64,000 nt of DNA, taken from Seison nebaliae. Its lineage: Eukaryota; Rotifera; Pararotatoria; Seisonacea; Seisonidae. The stretch spans positions 1 to 64,000 of the forward strand of contig JALJEE010002292.1 of assembly GCA_023231475.1 (NCBI GenBank). The letters are read 5' to 3'. The notes beneath the pieces are model-generated. The model searched no databases and had not been told where the DNA came from. It worked only from the letters and a program-made list of their open reading frames with translations. The translations under genes were made by a program, and so were the position numbers. Below are positions 8,954 to 20,982 of this stretch, in pieces. The first letter of the stretch is position 1; each line of letters opens with the position of its first letter.

Positions 8954-11654
8954 TCAGACACACTGTGGTGCGAAACTGAAAGTAACAAAAAATGATGGTA
9001 ATTTGAATACCCAACGGAAAATTAGCTTGGGTAACGTGTGAAGGAAGTGGAAAAACCCGAATGATGCCGGTCCTCTCACTTTGCCCATGAACCAACTTTG
9101 TTGGCATCGTGGTAATGTTAGAATGTCGATCGTATACAATAAATATAACAAGCTGGCGAGCCCCACAAATAACACAAGTACAACTGGCATATCTTTATGT
9201 GGCGTTCGATATAAACCAAGTTTCCTTTTTCGTACTTCTTCCGGGTTATATTGCGGACAACATGAATGATCCTTCTTCTTCGGTTCCAAACATGATATCA
9301 TATTCGAATTGGAACAGTTAGATGGTAAACCCCACATAGAACCATCTTTACCTGTATCCGAAAGAAAAATCAAAAGAGAATTATTTCTAAAAAATTCAAC
9401 CGATACTTTTGCCTTTTGTACATGTTTCGTTAGCTACCGGACAACATTTTCGAGCACATTCTTTTCTTACTTTCTTTGGTTTCATATAGTTCGGTCGACA
9501 ATCAGTAACAACATTCGATTTCATTCGATAATATGATTTCGTTTTCTGCTCTGCAATACTGGCCATCGGCGACTGGATAATAAAAGTTGTATAATTATAA
9601 AATATGAAATTGAGAAAATTTAACCGCCGTTGATCTCGGATTTTTAATGATCGATTTTGGAACCGCTTGACCGGTAGAATCGACAGCAGATTGTACAGTA
9701 ATTTTGGCAATGGATTTCGCTGATCTCTGATCAGATATTCTCTCCTTCAGAGTTTTCGACGGTGTCTTTTTCACATTTTTCGCTGTTTTTGAAGTTTCTA
9801 AATCGAGAGTCGAATTCAACATTGTTGTAGGTTCAGTTAAAGCCGTATCTTGCGGACTAGCTGTATAATTTCGATTAGTCTCCGTTCCCCCTTCAGATGA
9901 TAATGTGTCTGATACTTTATATGAATAATCAGTTGGTGGTTTCGGTTCTTCTAATCGTTCCACGCTCTGCGTTCCCATGTTGCAAAACTCCTTTATATTC
10001 TGACATGCTTTCTCACATTTAGAAATAGTTTTCGGACAAGAAAACTGAGCAGATGTGTCGATAGTGACTACATTGTTTTGAACACTCTTTTCCACCTGTT
10101 GTGTTAGTGTGTTTTGGACGCACTTATCACTCGTGTCTATACAATCCTGAACGGAATTTCTACCTGAATTTGGTGTAGAATTTTGACGAGGTATAGAGGA
10201 TGGATTAGGTAAGCCAGTGTTGCGAGGAGGAGGTACATTTGTTGGAGTTTTTTTACACAGATCGGGAGGAAAATTTGGCGGTTTACAATTAGAATCGGCT
10301 AGACATTTTTGAAGTGGTTTACTGCAAGGATCGATTGGAAATTTTTGAAATGATTTACCACAATCATCTGGGGGACATTTAGGTTTACACACAATATTGG
10401 CGAGAGCATGTGGATTATCTTTCAAACCTATGGGACCATATTTGCTCTTCTTAGTATTCTGGTTCGCTTGATCGACGTTCTTCTTGTTTTTGATACCGCC
10501 TGAAAATTCTGAAATTAATTCAATTGAAATTTTCAAAAATTTAAACCCGAAAATTTTATCATGGAATTTCTACCTAATGAAGAACGATAATTAGGTTCCA
10601 TGTCAATTTCCATAAGTATATTTTTTGTCGAACTTTCATTCGGTGCTGTCAATGTGGGATTGACGCTGTCAGTCATCTCTTCGCTATCACTTGGATCATT
10701 TCGACGACTGTCGGGGCGATTATTATGTTGGACATTCGGTTGACTTGGTTGTCGAAAAGGACTTCTTTGACGACTGATCTTGTGCGGCGACTGATCTGGA
10801 TTATCATCGAAATTGCTCACTTGGTAACTATTACGGCGACTATCTTGATTACTTGTCCGGTGACTGTCTTGTTGACTACTAAATCGGTTATCGTGAAAAC
10901 TAGTACCTCCAGCATCTCTTGATTGATTTACTCGATTATCCTGGTTACTGGTTCGTCCACTATCTTTATGGGGATCAAGACGATTATCTTGTTTACTTGT
11001 ACGTCGACTATCCTTATTAGGATCAAGACGGTTATCCTGGTTACTGGTACGTCGACTATCCTTATTGGGATCAAGACGGTTATCCTGGTTACTAGTACGT
11101 CGACTATCCTTATTGGGATCAAGACGGTTATCCTGCTTGCTGGTACGTCGACCATTTTGATTGGGATCAAGACGGTTATCTTGTTTACTGGTACGTCTAC
11201 TACTTTGACGAAGGTTAAGTAATTTATCTTCTTCAGTATCACGACGACTATCTTGGCGACTGTCACGTCGACTGTCTTGACGACTACTAACTCGACTGTC
11301 TTGGCGACTATTAAATCGACTGTCTCGGTTACTATCCGAAGGACTATCTTCAAAATTGTTGTGCATATTATTATGAAAACTATTTTTACGACTACTCATA
11401 CGAGTTTGTTGTTGATAACTGTCTTCAACGTCATCGTTGTTACCAATAATTTGTGGACTGGAACGCCGATTCTTTTTAGAAACTGATTTACGATCCTTTT
11501 TTGGTTTATCCGATATCAAATCTGGATTATTTAGCGAGATGATTGAATTACCTGATACAAAACCTGTATCCAAAATTCCACAAAAATCTGATCTACAATC
11601 ACGACATAAATATACTTGTTGGGTATTCTTTCCTTCTAGTTGTTTCTTACGCAT
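8954..11654 (-). CDS. Hypothetical membrane protein with 16-residue Arg/Asp/Ser repeats, 839 residues, four exons
   Basis: Exons are 11654-10574, 10499-9625, 9572-9407 and 9351-8954. Junction phases 1, 0 and 1 agree at every splice. The N-terminus has two CxxC-like pairs (VYLCRDCRSDFC). Residues about 130-290 are a tandem repeat of the type RRTSNQDNRLDPNKDS, about eight copies, after an SRQDSR array. Exon 2 opens with a Cys/Pro-rich stretch (KPKCPPDDCGK, KCLADSNCKPP, DLCKKTP). Exon 3 has KECARKCCP and NETC motifs. Exon 4 has one transmembrane helix (MPVVLVLFVGLASLLYLLYT) and a hydrophobic C-terminus ending in APQCV. An AATAAA lies near 8903 on this strand. The donor at the end of exon 3 could be GTATCG (used here) or GTTGAA, both phase 1. 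Function unknown. Confidence 0.65.
10880..11270 (-). repeat. Coding tandem repeat, 48-bp unit (RRTSNQDNRLDPNKDS)
   Basis: About eight copies of a 16-codon unit, the central four nearly identical, followed toward the N-terminus by a shorter SRQDSRRDSRQD array. The near identity of the central units suggests recent unequal exchange. Confidence 0.85.
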
Positions 11655-13102
11655 TTTCCTTTACTAAAACTAGCATTAACTGAATAAGTAAAAAAAGCGA
11701 AATTAAACAAGACAGATCTAAGCATCGATCATTTTCATTTAGACAACTAACTCTGATGCAACTAATAAGAAAAATCGAAATCGAAACTAAACTGTTTGGA
11801 TTTCTACTATATCTTCTCTTTTATGGTTACAACAAAACCCTCATAAGAACTCGTCGTTCTTCTACGAATAAACAACCATAACACAACATCATGAACCTTG
11901 AATTCTTGTCCATCATTTTATCTAGTGCCTAAATGCCCATAACATTAAAAGGAGAATGTAATAAATTAATTGGACATTTGGTGGATAATTTGTATGAAGT
12001 TGGATGCAGAAAATTTGGAAGATATATCCAAGTTTGGCACCGAACAGTCACAGTTTCCACAACTAGTACATTCCAATGATTCTGTCAAATTTTGAACAAT
12101 ATAGTTTTCGTTGAAACATTAAGCACTGTTTGATCACAAGTTTTACTCTATCGAACAGAATGGCTAGTGAACGAAAGTGTAGAGAGAAGTATAGAATCGA
12201 TAATAAAATTTGGAATTGTTAATTGTAACTATTCATTTTTTTCTTTTTCAATTCGTTTCACTCGCTTCTTCTGATTATTTTTGAACAAAGCATATTGGAG
12301 TTCTTCGTAATTGAATATTTTGTTCAATTGATTTTCGAAGGATGACATGAAAGGATTGTCATATTTTATTAAAAATCTTAATCCATTATTTTTCCCTTCC
12401 ATTAGATTATTCGTTTGGGGGAGATTGCTCATAACCCTTGCTCAAACTTTATTGTTATTACATTTGTTATCGTTCTATTTTGGCAAAAAACAGAACTATC
12501 GAGATATTCTGACTAGTTCAAATTAGGACAAGATGCCATATGGCAAAAAAAGTTAAAAATTAGGCAGTTTCAAATGTATAAACGGACACAACAAAATTTA
12601 TTTATTTTGCTGTATAATACAAATTCTGTTTTTTACAAAATAGAACGATAAGTGTATGTATAGAAAACGAAAAAGACAATCTGGATTTTTTCCCTTTCTA
12701 AAATCAAATCGTTTTTTTCTTATAACATTTTGTTATCGTTTGGACACTACTAGTGCATAGGAAAATTTTATATAGGGTGACGAAAAGACCGTGATTCAGA
12801 TTCTCTGAATGAAAATAATTATTGTGTTTATTTCATATTATTCATATGTACTTCCAAATTTGGAATTACGATTGGTAAAATTTATTCAAGTTTCGGTTAA
12901 CGCTCGTTAATTCATTAACTAACACACCATTCTTATTTTTATAGTAAACATATTTGTTATATTGTTTTCTTAAAGTTTGATTTGAATTCAAGTAGATTAT
13001 AGAAGAAAATAAATTTCAATCGAAAAAATTCAAAAATATTTAAAATTTTAATAAAATAATTTATACGAAATTACAGCTCTTATTCAAAAGAACATTACGA
13101 AT
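11655..13102. other. Intergenic region upstream of TRIAP1 with one doubtful small frame
   Basis: No convincing gene. A 67-codon frame on the minus strand (12432-12229) is listed separately. The rest is AT-rich, with no repeat or RNA recognised; it should contain the promoters of the minus-strand gene starting at 11654 and of TRIAP1. Confidence 0.45.
12229..12432 (-). CDS. Possible small protein, 67 residues
   Basis: An ATG-started frame (MSNLPQTNNLMEG...) with a balanced residue mix, an aromatic/acidic core (FENQLNKIFNYEELQYALF) and a basic end (KKRVKRIEKEKNE). The composition looks like a small organellar or nuclear protein rather than random AT-rich translation, but no family is recognised and chance is possible at this length. 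Confidence 0.3.
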   Translation of the reverse strand: MSNLPQTNNLMEGKNNGLRFLIKYDNPFMSSFENQLNKIFNYEELQYALFKNNQKKRVKRIEKEKNE

Positions 13103-13351
13103 ATGAATAGCATATCTGAATTATGTCAGGAAAAGAAAGAACGATATGACTCTTGTTTCCTTAAATGGTTCTCTGATGATTTCTTGAAATATCACGATCG
13201 TGGTCGACGGAATAAAGGAAAGATGAAAGAAGAGCAACCATGTGAGAAATTATTAGAGGACTATAAGAAATGTGTCAATTCGATTATCAAAGAGAAAAAG
13301 ATAAATTTGTGGGAAGTTGAAGATTTCGGAGTTAATCGAAACGGAAAATAA
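13103..13351 (+). CDS. TRIAP1: TRIAP1/Mdm35 homologue, twin CX9C intermembrane-space protein
   Basis: An 82-residue single-exon protein that follows vertebrate TRIAP1 closely: MNSxxExC start, then two CX9C motifs (C-QEKKERYDS-C and C-EKLLEDYKK-C), with FLKWFSDDFL between them and an IIKEKKI segment after. TRIAP1/Mdm35 sits in the mitochondrial intermembrane space, folds through the Mia40 pathway, and partners PRELI-type proteins that shuttle phosphatidic acid between membranes. The linker between the two helices (YHDRGRRNKGKMKEEQP) is longer and more basic than in human. The next gene starts about 325 bases downstream on the same strand. Confidence 0.93.
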   Translation: MNSISELCQEKKERYDSCFLKWFSDDFLKYHDRGRRNKGKMKEEQPCEKLLEDYKKCVNSIIKEKKINLWEVEDFGVNRNGK

Positions 13352-13676
13352 AATTCCAATCTCTCAATTTCACACAATTTCTCAAAACTCATTTCACAGC
13401 ATATTCTATTTATTATTTTGTTTAACAAATTTCTTTATTTTTCAAATAAAAATTTTCGACCAATTTTTCAAAAAGTAAAAATTTATGTTTTTTAGAATTT
13501 AAAAATATTATTTTTTTTTGAAAAATCCAAAAACAATTTTTCCATTATTGAATTTGAGTTACATATAATTATGTGTTATTATACAACCATCAAATTTACA
13601 TAAAAAAATTTTATCGAACAGAAATCTGAATTAAATAAAAAATAAAAAAAATTTAGAAAATACAGAGGAGAGTTTG
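13352..13676. other. AT-rich spacer between TRIAP1 and the ankyrin/SOCS gene
   Basis: Poly-A and poly-T stretches with two AATAAA-type words (near 13445 and 13634). No coding signal seen. Confidence 0.5.
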
Positions 13677-15725
13677 ATGGGAAATCAATCATCTAGTCGT
13701 CGTAATGATTTCCATTCAGCCATTTGGCAGAAGGATGTGAAGAAAGTAAAGGCGTATATTCAAGCGGGACTTGAAGTGAAGAATGATTTACGTGCACTTG
13801 AAATAGCGACATTACGTGGATCAACGGAGATTGTGCAAACTTTGTTGCACAAAGGATGCATTCCTACGGACAAGAGAACTGCACGTGCACTCGATATCGC
13901 TGTATGGAAATGTCATAAAGATATCGCACAATTATTTTTAAGAGCTGGAATTGAATTTCGAGGAAGGAATCATTATAATGAGACGATTCTTTACGTAGCA
14001 GCTTGTGGGAACAATGCGATTCTCATCGATATTTTAGTTGAGCGTGGATGTGATTTGAATGAATTGACACGTTCATGGACTGCGTTACATGTGGCAGCTG
14101 CTAGGAATCACGATGATGCATTCCATGCACTTTTGAAGCACGGCGCTGAAATAAATATTCGTGACGCGGATGATTATAATGTTTTAGAATTAGCTATACG
14201 TAATGAGAATATAAAAAATATTTGTCTTCTTTTATTATGTGGAGTGAGATATTCGATTCAAGCGATGTTACGTCGTGTGTCATTGAAACATCAATTCAAT
14301 AAATATCCAGATCTATTACAAATTCTTCAACATTTCCAACGAATTCCATCCACTTATTCGGAACAACATTCTTTAAAACATTTAGCACGACTCGCTATAA
14401 GGAAAGCGATAGGACAACGTTTATGGACGAAAGTCGATCGATTACCGTTACCCAATTCATTGAAGGATTATATTCGAATGGTGGAAGTATTCACCGTTCG
14501 TTGTAATTCGAGAAAACTTTATCCTCTCATGTTTGGGTTAGCGAATGGTGGTGAAAATGATGATAAAAATGATTCATCGAATAAAAATAGTTTAAATTTA
14601 ATGACGAAAAAATATTTCCATTATAATAAACACACGTCCTTATTACCATCAACAAGTGATACGAATCAATTATCGAATCATAATTTAAATAATTCTCTTT
14701 CCAATCTCCCAACAACAATAACAACAACAACGACGAGTGGAGTGATAGCTACTTCATCATCATCGTTACAATTAGCGAATCATTCGACCAATGATAATCA
14801 ACCGATGATAACATCGATAGTTAATCATCGATGTCAAAATAAATTTAATCGAAGATTCACCAGTTCATTCAAAAAATATTTCCTTTTATCAACTCAGACA
14901 TTCGACGGACAATCGACACATCCATTACATAAAAATCATAAGAAAGATAATAAAAATATTCAAAATAAAAATAATTATCATAATATCATTTACAATTCCA
15001 TTCAGGAATGTTCGAAAGAAAAATATTTACCAATCAATAATTTCACATGGATTCTCAACGAGATTTTCCGATGTTCCGATTCTTTCAATTTTATCGATCA
15101 TTTTACAAAATGTGAATATCGTCTTATTTCTTCATTTTACTCGTTTGATGATAATCATAATTGGCATTTAAGAAATCGATCGAATTTATTCAATGATTAT
15201 CTTCTCATTATTATCGGACCACTTTTCAAATTCTCCACCAGTAACAATCAATTACCATTACATCATGGAATAGATTCAAAATTTATCATTCAATATAAAG
15301 ATGTCATTACCATTATCGTTCATTTACATTATTTCAATCGACTTCTCGCCAACATAATTCATTGGCATGAACTTCATGAAAACGGTCATCTACCATCTAA
15401 ATATGAACGACATTTACATTCACTTCATCTCAATATCCGTTTTTCCGTCATCAATATCTTATGTGAAATGATGAAATGTTCCAATACCATCGACATGAAA
15501 CCAACTTACACGAAATTATTATTATTAAAAAATCTCTTTAATTCACCACCATCCGATGAGGAGAAACAATTCAAAATGAATGACATGATGAATCACAATT
15601 CAAAATCCACTCTCTATTTCGCCAAACAATTATTTGTTCTTTCCGTTTCTCTCCTACATAATCTGTTGAGTAACGTCTTCGAATTATTTCATTCACCATT
15701 CGATAATAAACGACATAATAATAAC

Positions 15726-15759
<34 letters not shown>

Positions 15760-16073
15760 CGACTCAATGTAATAATCCAAATTGTTTCCTTGTTCAACGT
15801 TATTCCACAGAATATGTCAATCAATTAATACGAGCTGATAAGAAATTACCGTTATTCATTAATCAGTACATTCAACCATCTTCAAATTCAACTTACATCG
15901 CCAATGATACTTTGTCTTATTTGAATTATGATCATTTAGTAGATCTTAAATCACCATATTCTGATATGATTGATGATAATGATATGGAATGGTTAGAGAA
16001 GAAAAAGAATCTCAATCATTTATCCATCAATTATCGATTTGTTAACAGTCACATCAACAAACATTTCTCTTAA
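13677..16073 (+). CDS. Ankyrin-repeat SOCS-box (ASB-like) protein with a 520-residue Asn/His-rich extension
   Basis: 798 residues in one exon. The ATG at 13677 gives MGNQSSS, a good N-myristoylation start, preferred over an upstream in-frame TTG. Residues about 10-200 form roughly six ankyrin repeats (for example TALHVAAARNHDDAFHALL). A SOCS box follows at about 231-270: LKHLARLAIRKAIG, then LPLPNSLKDYI, as in ASB proteins. ASB proteins present substrates to Elongin B/C-Cullin5 ubiquitin ligases. In known ASBs the SOCS box is C-terminal. Here about 520 more residues follow, with Asn-, His- and Ser-rich low-complexity runs, including a poly-Asn tract near 15715-15757, and some better-structured segments (NNFTWILNEIFRCSDSF; WHELHENGHLPSKYERHLHS). 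The extension is unrecognised. Confidence 0.85.
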
Positions 16074-16431
16074 TCACACATCAAACAATTCACCTTTAAA
16101 TATTACTTCGAAAGTTTAAAAGGAAATTTTTCCCAATTTATTTTCTATTCTCACAAAAAGAAAATTTTATGACTAGAAAATTTTGAAAAATATTCTAAAA
16201 TTTTTTCCAACTTTTTTCTAATTATTTAAATTAGAATTTAATTTTCATTCTCCAAAATTTGTGAATAAAATTTATTTGTAAATGAAGAAAATTTTAATTT
16301 GACAAAATAATATCGAGAGTAGTTTGAAAATGAAGAAAATAATTATGGTGATAAAGAATTCCATCATTTATAATGAGAATAATAATAATAATAATAATAT
16401 TTAAGAGAAAAATGTTGAGCTACTTAAATAT
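16074..16431. other. AT-rich spacer between two convergent genes
   Basis: Contains an (AAT)n run at about 16378-16400. The two flanking genes converge here; no coding signal seen. Confidence 0.5.
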
Positions 16432-18801
16432 TTATGATAATACGAATTGCTTCCATAAATACTTGAATTGCTCATCATCATCAATCGTTTGATGAGGTAA
16501 GATGAGATGATCTCGTATTTTGTATTCAATATGTCGTGCCATTTCAATCAATATCTGAGCATCAACCATCGCATAGATGATCTGTTGGAGTCTCAACGGT
16601 CGTCTCGACCAAGCACTAATTTGTTCACTCTTATCCAATGGATAACCGAAAAGGAATTTCGTAAAACTGGCAACTGATTCCCCTGCAATCTTTTTCGGAT
16701 TGTTGTTATTGTTGTTGTTTTTCGGTTCTTTCTTCCCCGAACTATTCACCAGATAGGGATGATGTGAATAAGTAATTTTCGATTGTACGACACTTAAATC
16801 GAGAAAATTTGAATGTGTCAAATTTTTGTTATTGAAATATCGATGGAACATACTCATATCGGTACTGAATCCGAAACCTAATTTAATCATATTTTTATCC
16901 TTCATCAATTTGGAGAATGAATTGAAGAATTCGTTGAATTTCAATATCTCTTTCTCATTCTCTTTCTCGAAATTGTACAATTTGTCCATATCAATCAAAT
17001 AAGTTTTTTTGTTCAATAATCCGATTTGTAGTAACGATATCGGCGCTTGTTTCTTCGTCGGTTCTACAAATCCTTCCATCGTATTTGCTAACCATTCACA
17101 ATCGAGAGAGAGAACTTTCTAAAGAGACAAATCATCATTTCAATATTTAAAATTGGAATAAATAACATAAAATGATAGAAACTTCATGAATTAATTGTTC
17201 GTTCAACAATTGGAGAACTTCATCAATTTCATCTATCCAATAAATTTTATATTCTCCCTCCAATAATGGTAATTGATAATATCGACATGATAATGATTCG
17301 TTTTCGATTTCTGTTTGATAAATTTGTTGATTGATCATTACAAATTTCTGATATTCAAAAATCCCAGGACTCACTATCGATTTCCGAAACTTTTCATTCG
17401 GAATAATCGCTTGTAATAATTCGTTGTAATCGTACATCCAATCTCGTTGCCATAGAAACAGAATTAGATCATTCAACAGAATATTTTCCAGAGTATTCGG
17501 ATGTTTCAATTCTAAAACTTCAATCGTATTCATCTCAAATCCATATCGAACGAACGAAGTATTAGATGAATATTCCACTAATTCAAAACTAGACAAAAAA
17601 TTTAAATTTTAAATTTCTATTAATTTTTATTTAATTTCCAAACAATTTAACTTTATTGGACGTTCGTCATCATATTTCTTAACAATCGAATTATAAATAT
17701 CGTATTGTTTATGAAGTTTTAATGTTCGTAATAACATCCGACGGAAATCGACATCTTTATCGATTCTCAACTAAAGAAAAAACGGAAAATAAAACGATTT
17801 TCAAAAATACTCTAAAATCATTTACCAACTATACAATAATCGATGAAAGTTGATATTGATGTTTCGAAGTTACGTTCTCTCAATTCTCGTTTGAATCGGA
17901 TAATTAAATGATTGAAATATGCGAGTGCAGCCGATCGATACAAATTTGGAAAATGATGTTCATTTCCACATTTCGTAGCTAATCGAACGGAAATTTTTCG
18001 AATTTTTCCAATATCCTCTCCACAAAACACATTAGATTTATGATCGCTCAATAAATGATTTCTGAGAATTTCGTTTGTAGCGGAAAGGAAATCGCAGAGA
18101 TATCTTTTGTGACAAACAAGAAATTTATCGAAGTTCAATTGATTCAAAATATCTCGACAAAAATAACGAAAGAATTCAATCCAATGATCTTTAGAGATAA
18201 ATCGAAGATATTCATCCATCTCTTTCGTATTATTCAATAAATGAATAATTAATTTGAATTCATATTTGTTGATCTTCTTCAAATTTTGCATAAGAGAATT
18301 GAAGAAATGTGTAACGATTTCCGAAACGATTATATTGTCGAAATCCAAAATATTAAAGGTTAAAATGAACCATGATTCCTTCACTTTCACATCATGTAAA
18401 TGATGACTACTTAAGAATTTCAATATCCAAAATATTTGATCAATCAATTCTTCCTGATTATCATATTGATCATAATTCAAAATGAGACGATTCTCTTCAG
18501 CTTGGAAAATTTCTTTGTTTAAATTTATCGATCGTTGTTTATTTGAATGTTCCGTATTCATTCGAATCCAATAGACGAGTATTTGGAATCCTCGAACAAT
18601 ATCATCTCTCGACGACAGATCATGAAGAACGTTATATCCAAATCTCCACACATTCACCTTACCATCAGATGGACGATGAATCCGATATGATTTCAAAAAA
18701 TCTTTTGCATATTTGGAGAATTTGGATAAAGAATCCTCATTTATTTCTCGCATTCGTCTTCCCAAATCTGATGTGACTTCTTCTCCAAATAAAACAGACA
18801 T
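16432..18801 (-). CDS. nbr: Nibbler / EXD3 (mut-7 like) 3'-5' exoribonuclease
   Basis: Exons are 18801-17830, 17770-17652, 17588-17183 and 17118-16432, giving 727 residues with consistent phases 0, 2 and 0. The N-terminal about 450 residues are helical, like the MUT7 N-terminal domain. The last exon is a DEDDy exonuclease domain: motif I LDCEW at its start, motif II GFSTDMSMF and motif III YAMVDAQIL, so all acidic residues and the Tyr are present. Nibbler trims 3' ends of Argonaute-bound miRNAs and piRNAs in flies, and mut-7 acts in worm small-RNA silencing; a small-RNA role is inferred by homology. An Asn-rich insert (KNNNNNNNPKK) sits between motifs II and III. Donors are GTTGGT, GTTAAA and GTTTCT. 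Confidence 0.88.
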
Positions 18802-19629
18802 TTAATTTTACTTATTAGAGAAGACAAATTTTATTTTCAAACTTTTCGGCCAGTTTTACATAAATTTTTCACACTTTCTTCACAAAACTCACCAAGAAAC
18901 AAAATTCTTATTTAATAACATAAAACTCATTTCGACAAACATATATCCAGATATCTAATCTACAGACACTTCAACTCATTCATTATTTATATTTGATTCT
19001 TGAAATTTTATGGAAAAATCAATTATCTTTTCAAATTTTCATTTCCAGAAAAGAATTCACTTCAATAGTCACTTTTTCAACAAAATTGAAGGATGAGGAA
19101 TTTTATTAAGAAAAAACTTTTCAAAAAATTTTTTTAAGAAAAAACTTTTCAAAAAATTTTATTAAGAAAAAACTTAACAAAAAAGTTGGTTGGAATAAAA
19201 ACTTTAAAACTCATTTTAAAAGAGAACTTTAAGGAGAAGAAAACTTTATAAGAAATTCGTTAGGAAACTTTTTGGAGAAATTTGGAACATCATTTTTAAT
19301 TTGTTAATACCGTTCCATGGCTGATGTTAATGATGCATTTTTTTATGATGAATCTACTTAAGATGAATCGTCATAATTCAATCAGTTTCTATAAAGAACG
19401 ATAAAAAATGAGAATTATTTAATTGAGAAAAATATTAAAATTTTAGCGTCGTTTATTCTTGGATAAAAAGGGAAAAAATATTAACATAAATAAAAATTGA
19501 TTTCATCTCATTGCAATTGTATTTTTTTGGTCAATTTATAATTATAATTTTTCAATTAAATTATTATTATAATTAAAAATAATAAAATTTCTTAAAATTT
19601 TGAAAATATTTTTTTTGGATAATTGGACA
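18802..19629. other. AT-rich intergenic stretch with short tandem repeat
   Basis: Contains a tandem repeat of about 31 bases at 19108-19185 (listed separately). It should hold the promoter of the minus-strand Nibbler gene. No coding signal seen. Confidence 0.5.
19108..19185. repeat. Tandem repeat, about 31-bp unit, 2.5 copies
   Basis: The word taagaaaaaacttttcaaaa recurs with small changes, separated by atttt-type runs. It is non-coding and lies between the Nibbler gene and the next minus-strand gene. Confidence 0.7.
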
Positions 19630-20154
19630 TTATCTGCAAATATCGAGAATCTTTTTTCCAATTTGTCGAATTGCTCCACCAACGTCTTGTCTTTCATCGC
19701 ATTGATCTTTTATTTGTTGAAAGATAGGATGTTTGAGCATTTCCGTTTCATCAGTTTCGGTGGAGAGAACTTTCCTGAGAATGAAAAAGTGATGTTCGAT
19801 TTTTCCATTCACATCATTCAATTTCACTAGAATGTTAATTTTAGAATTATCCTCCGATAAATTAAATATTTCATGAGTACACTTGGAAATGATGGTAGTG
19901 TCATGATAAATTTTGTCGATATGAATCGATGGATATGTGAGTTCGATGAGAATATGAGCCAAATCTAGAATGAAGAAATAGTCGATAACATTTTGAGTTG
20001 GAATTTCATCCGATTTTTCAATCGTTAAATCTTTCGATTCTTCACAATATTTTTCGGAAATTCCGTTTTTCAATTTATCGTAAAATTTCAAAGTTTCACA
20101 TTGTGTTTGTTCCATCTCCTTCAATGCTTTCAATGCTTCACTGAAATTATCCAT
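19630..20154 (-). CDS. Hypothetical protein, 174 residues
   Basis: A single ATG-started exon. The predicted protein starts with a helical heptad-like stretch (FSEALKALKEMEQTQCETLKF), followed by an acidic part and a mixed alpha/beta second half (ILVKLNDVNGKIEHHFFILR), ending IRQIGKKILDIC. Balanced composition and absence of low-complexity sequence argue that it is real. I do not recognise the family. It is divergent from the small membrane-protein gene that starts about 120 bases away. Confidence 0.65.
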   Translation of the reverse strand: MDNFSEALKALKEMEQTQCETLKFYDKLKNGISEKYCEESKDLTIEKSDEIPTQNVIDYFFILDLAHILIELTYPSIHIDKIYHDTTIISKCTHEIFNLSEDNSKINILVKLNDVNGKIEHHFFILRKVLSTETDETEMLKHPIFQQIKDQCDERQDVGGAIRQIGKKILDICR

Positions 20155-20276
20155 TCGAATAAAACTATAATGGATCTATAATGGAAATTGAAGAAATATT
20201 TTAAGAACATTCTCCCAAACACAAAAAATGAAACATTATTTCAATTTAATTCTTTTTCTTTTCTATCTATCGACAA

Positions 20277-20501
20277 ATGGATTACTCACTCAAATGTTCA
20301 TGCTGTGAACCGAAGGTAAAGAATTGTCTGCAAGGCGATGCATTATCATGTTGTGCACCATCAGTAACGGATTGGTGGACTATCGTCTCTTATGGATGTA
20401 TCATCTTTTCAGCATTATTTATTATATGTGTCATCTACGACTATTTCTCAGAACAACCTCCACCTACCACCAAATGTTACATGTGTAAAAATTGCCATTA
20501 A
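20277..20501 (+). CDS. Small Cys-rich single-pass membrane protein, 74 residues
   Basis: ATG-started single exon. The N-terminal half has SCCEPKVKNC and SCCAP cysteine groups. One transmembrane helix follows (TIVSYGCIIFSALFIICVIY) and then a short tail, PPPTTKCYMCKNCH, with a CxxCxxC group. Membrane-proximal cysteines could be palmitoylated or bind metal (inference). No family recognised. The gene is divergent from the 174-residue gene. Confidence 0.6.
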   Translation: MDYSLKCSCCEPKVKNCLQGDALSCCAPSVTDWWTIVSYGCIIFSALFIICVIYDYFSEQPPPTTKCYMCKNCH

Positions 20502-20982
20502 TTATCTCACATGAAATACACAAAAAAATTGATTTCTCCAATTTCCAAAGAGAATTCTTTAAATTTATTTTACTTCCTAATAAATTTTCAATTCAGACGA
20601 AAAGAATCCATAAAAAAAATATAATTTCTATTTCAACAAAATTGACTTGTAAATATGTGACAATCTAAATTCTAATTATATTTCTGAAAATTTCTATAAG
20701 TACTTTAATTACTTGATATTCTCTCAACTTACGCTAGTTTATCCAAACAATATAATAGAAATGTTCATTCAGAATGAATGAGAACAGAAAAATTTCAATA
20801 TAGATAGCCAATAAATTTTGAATAAAAAACGGTTTTAGGAAACGGTTAGAACTGAAGTGTAGTTTGCTAAAAACGAATTTCGTTTGGGGTATAAATAATT
20901 GAGCGAATAAATTTGAACAATTAAAAATTTTCAAATTTTAAAAAATTAGAATTTTAAGCTTGAATGAAAATCAAAAAAGAAA
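20502..20982. other. AT-rich intergenic stretch
   Basis: No gene seen. A 66-codon open frame on the minus strand (20934-20734) has Phe/Ile/Leu-rich composition typical of random AT-rich translation, so it is not called. Confidence 0.45.

Noticed and set aside
8997-9045. Possible extra short intron in the last exon of the repeat membrane protein
   Set aside because: It would be only about 35 nt and the frame is open without it.
13674-13676. TTG as start of the ankyrin/SOCS protein
   Set aside because: The ATG three bases later gives a myristoylation consensus and a normal start.
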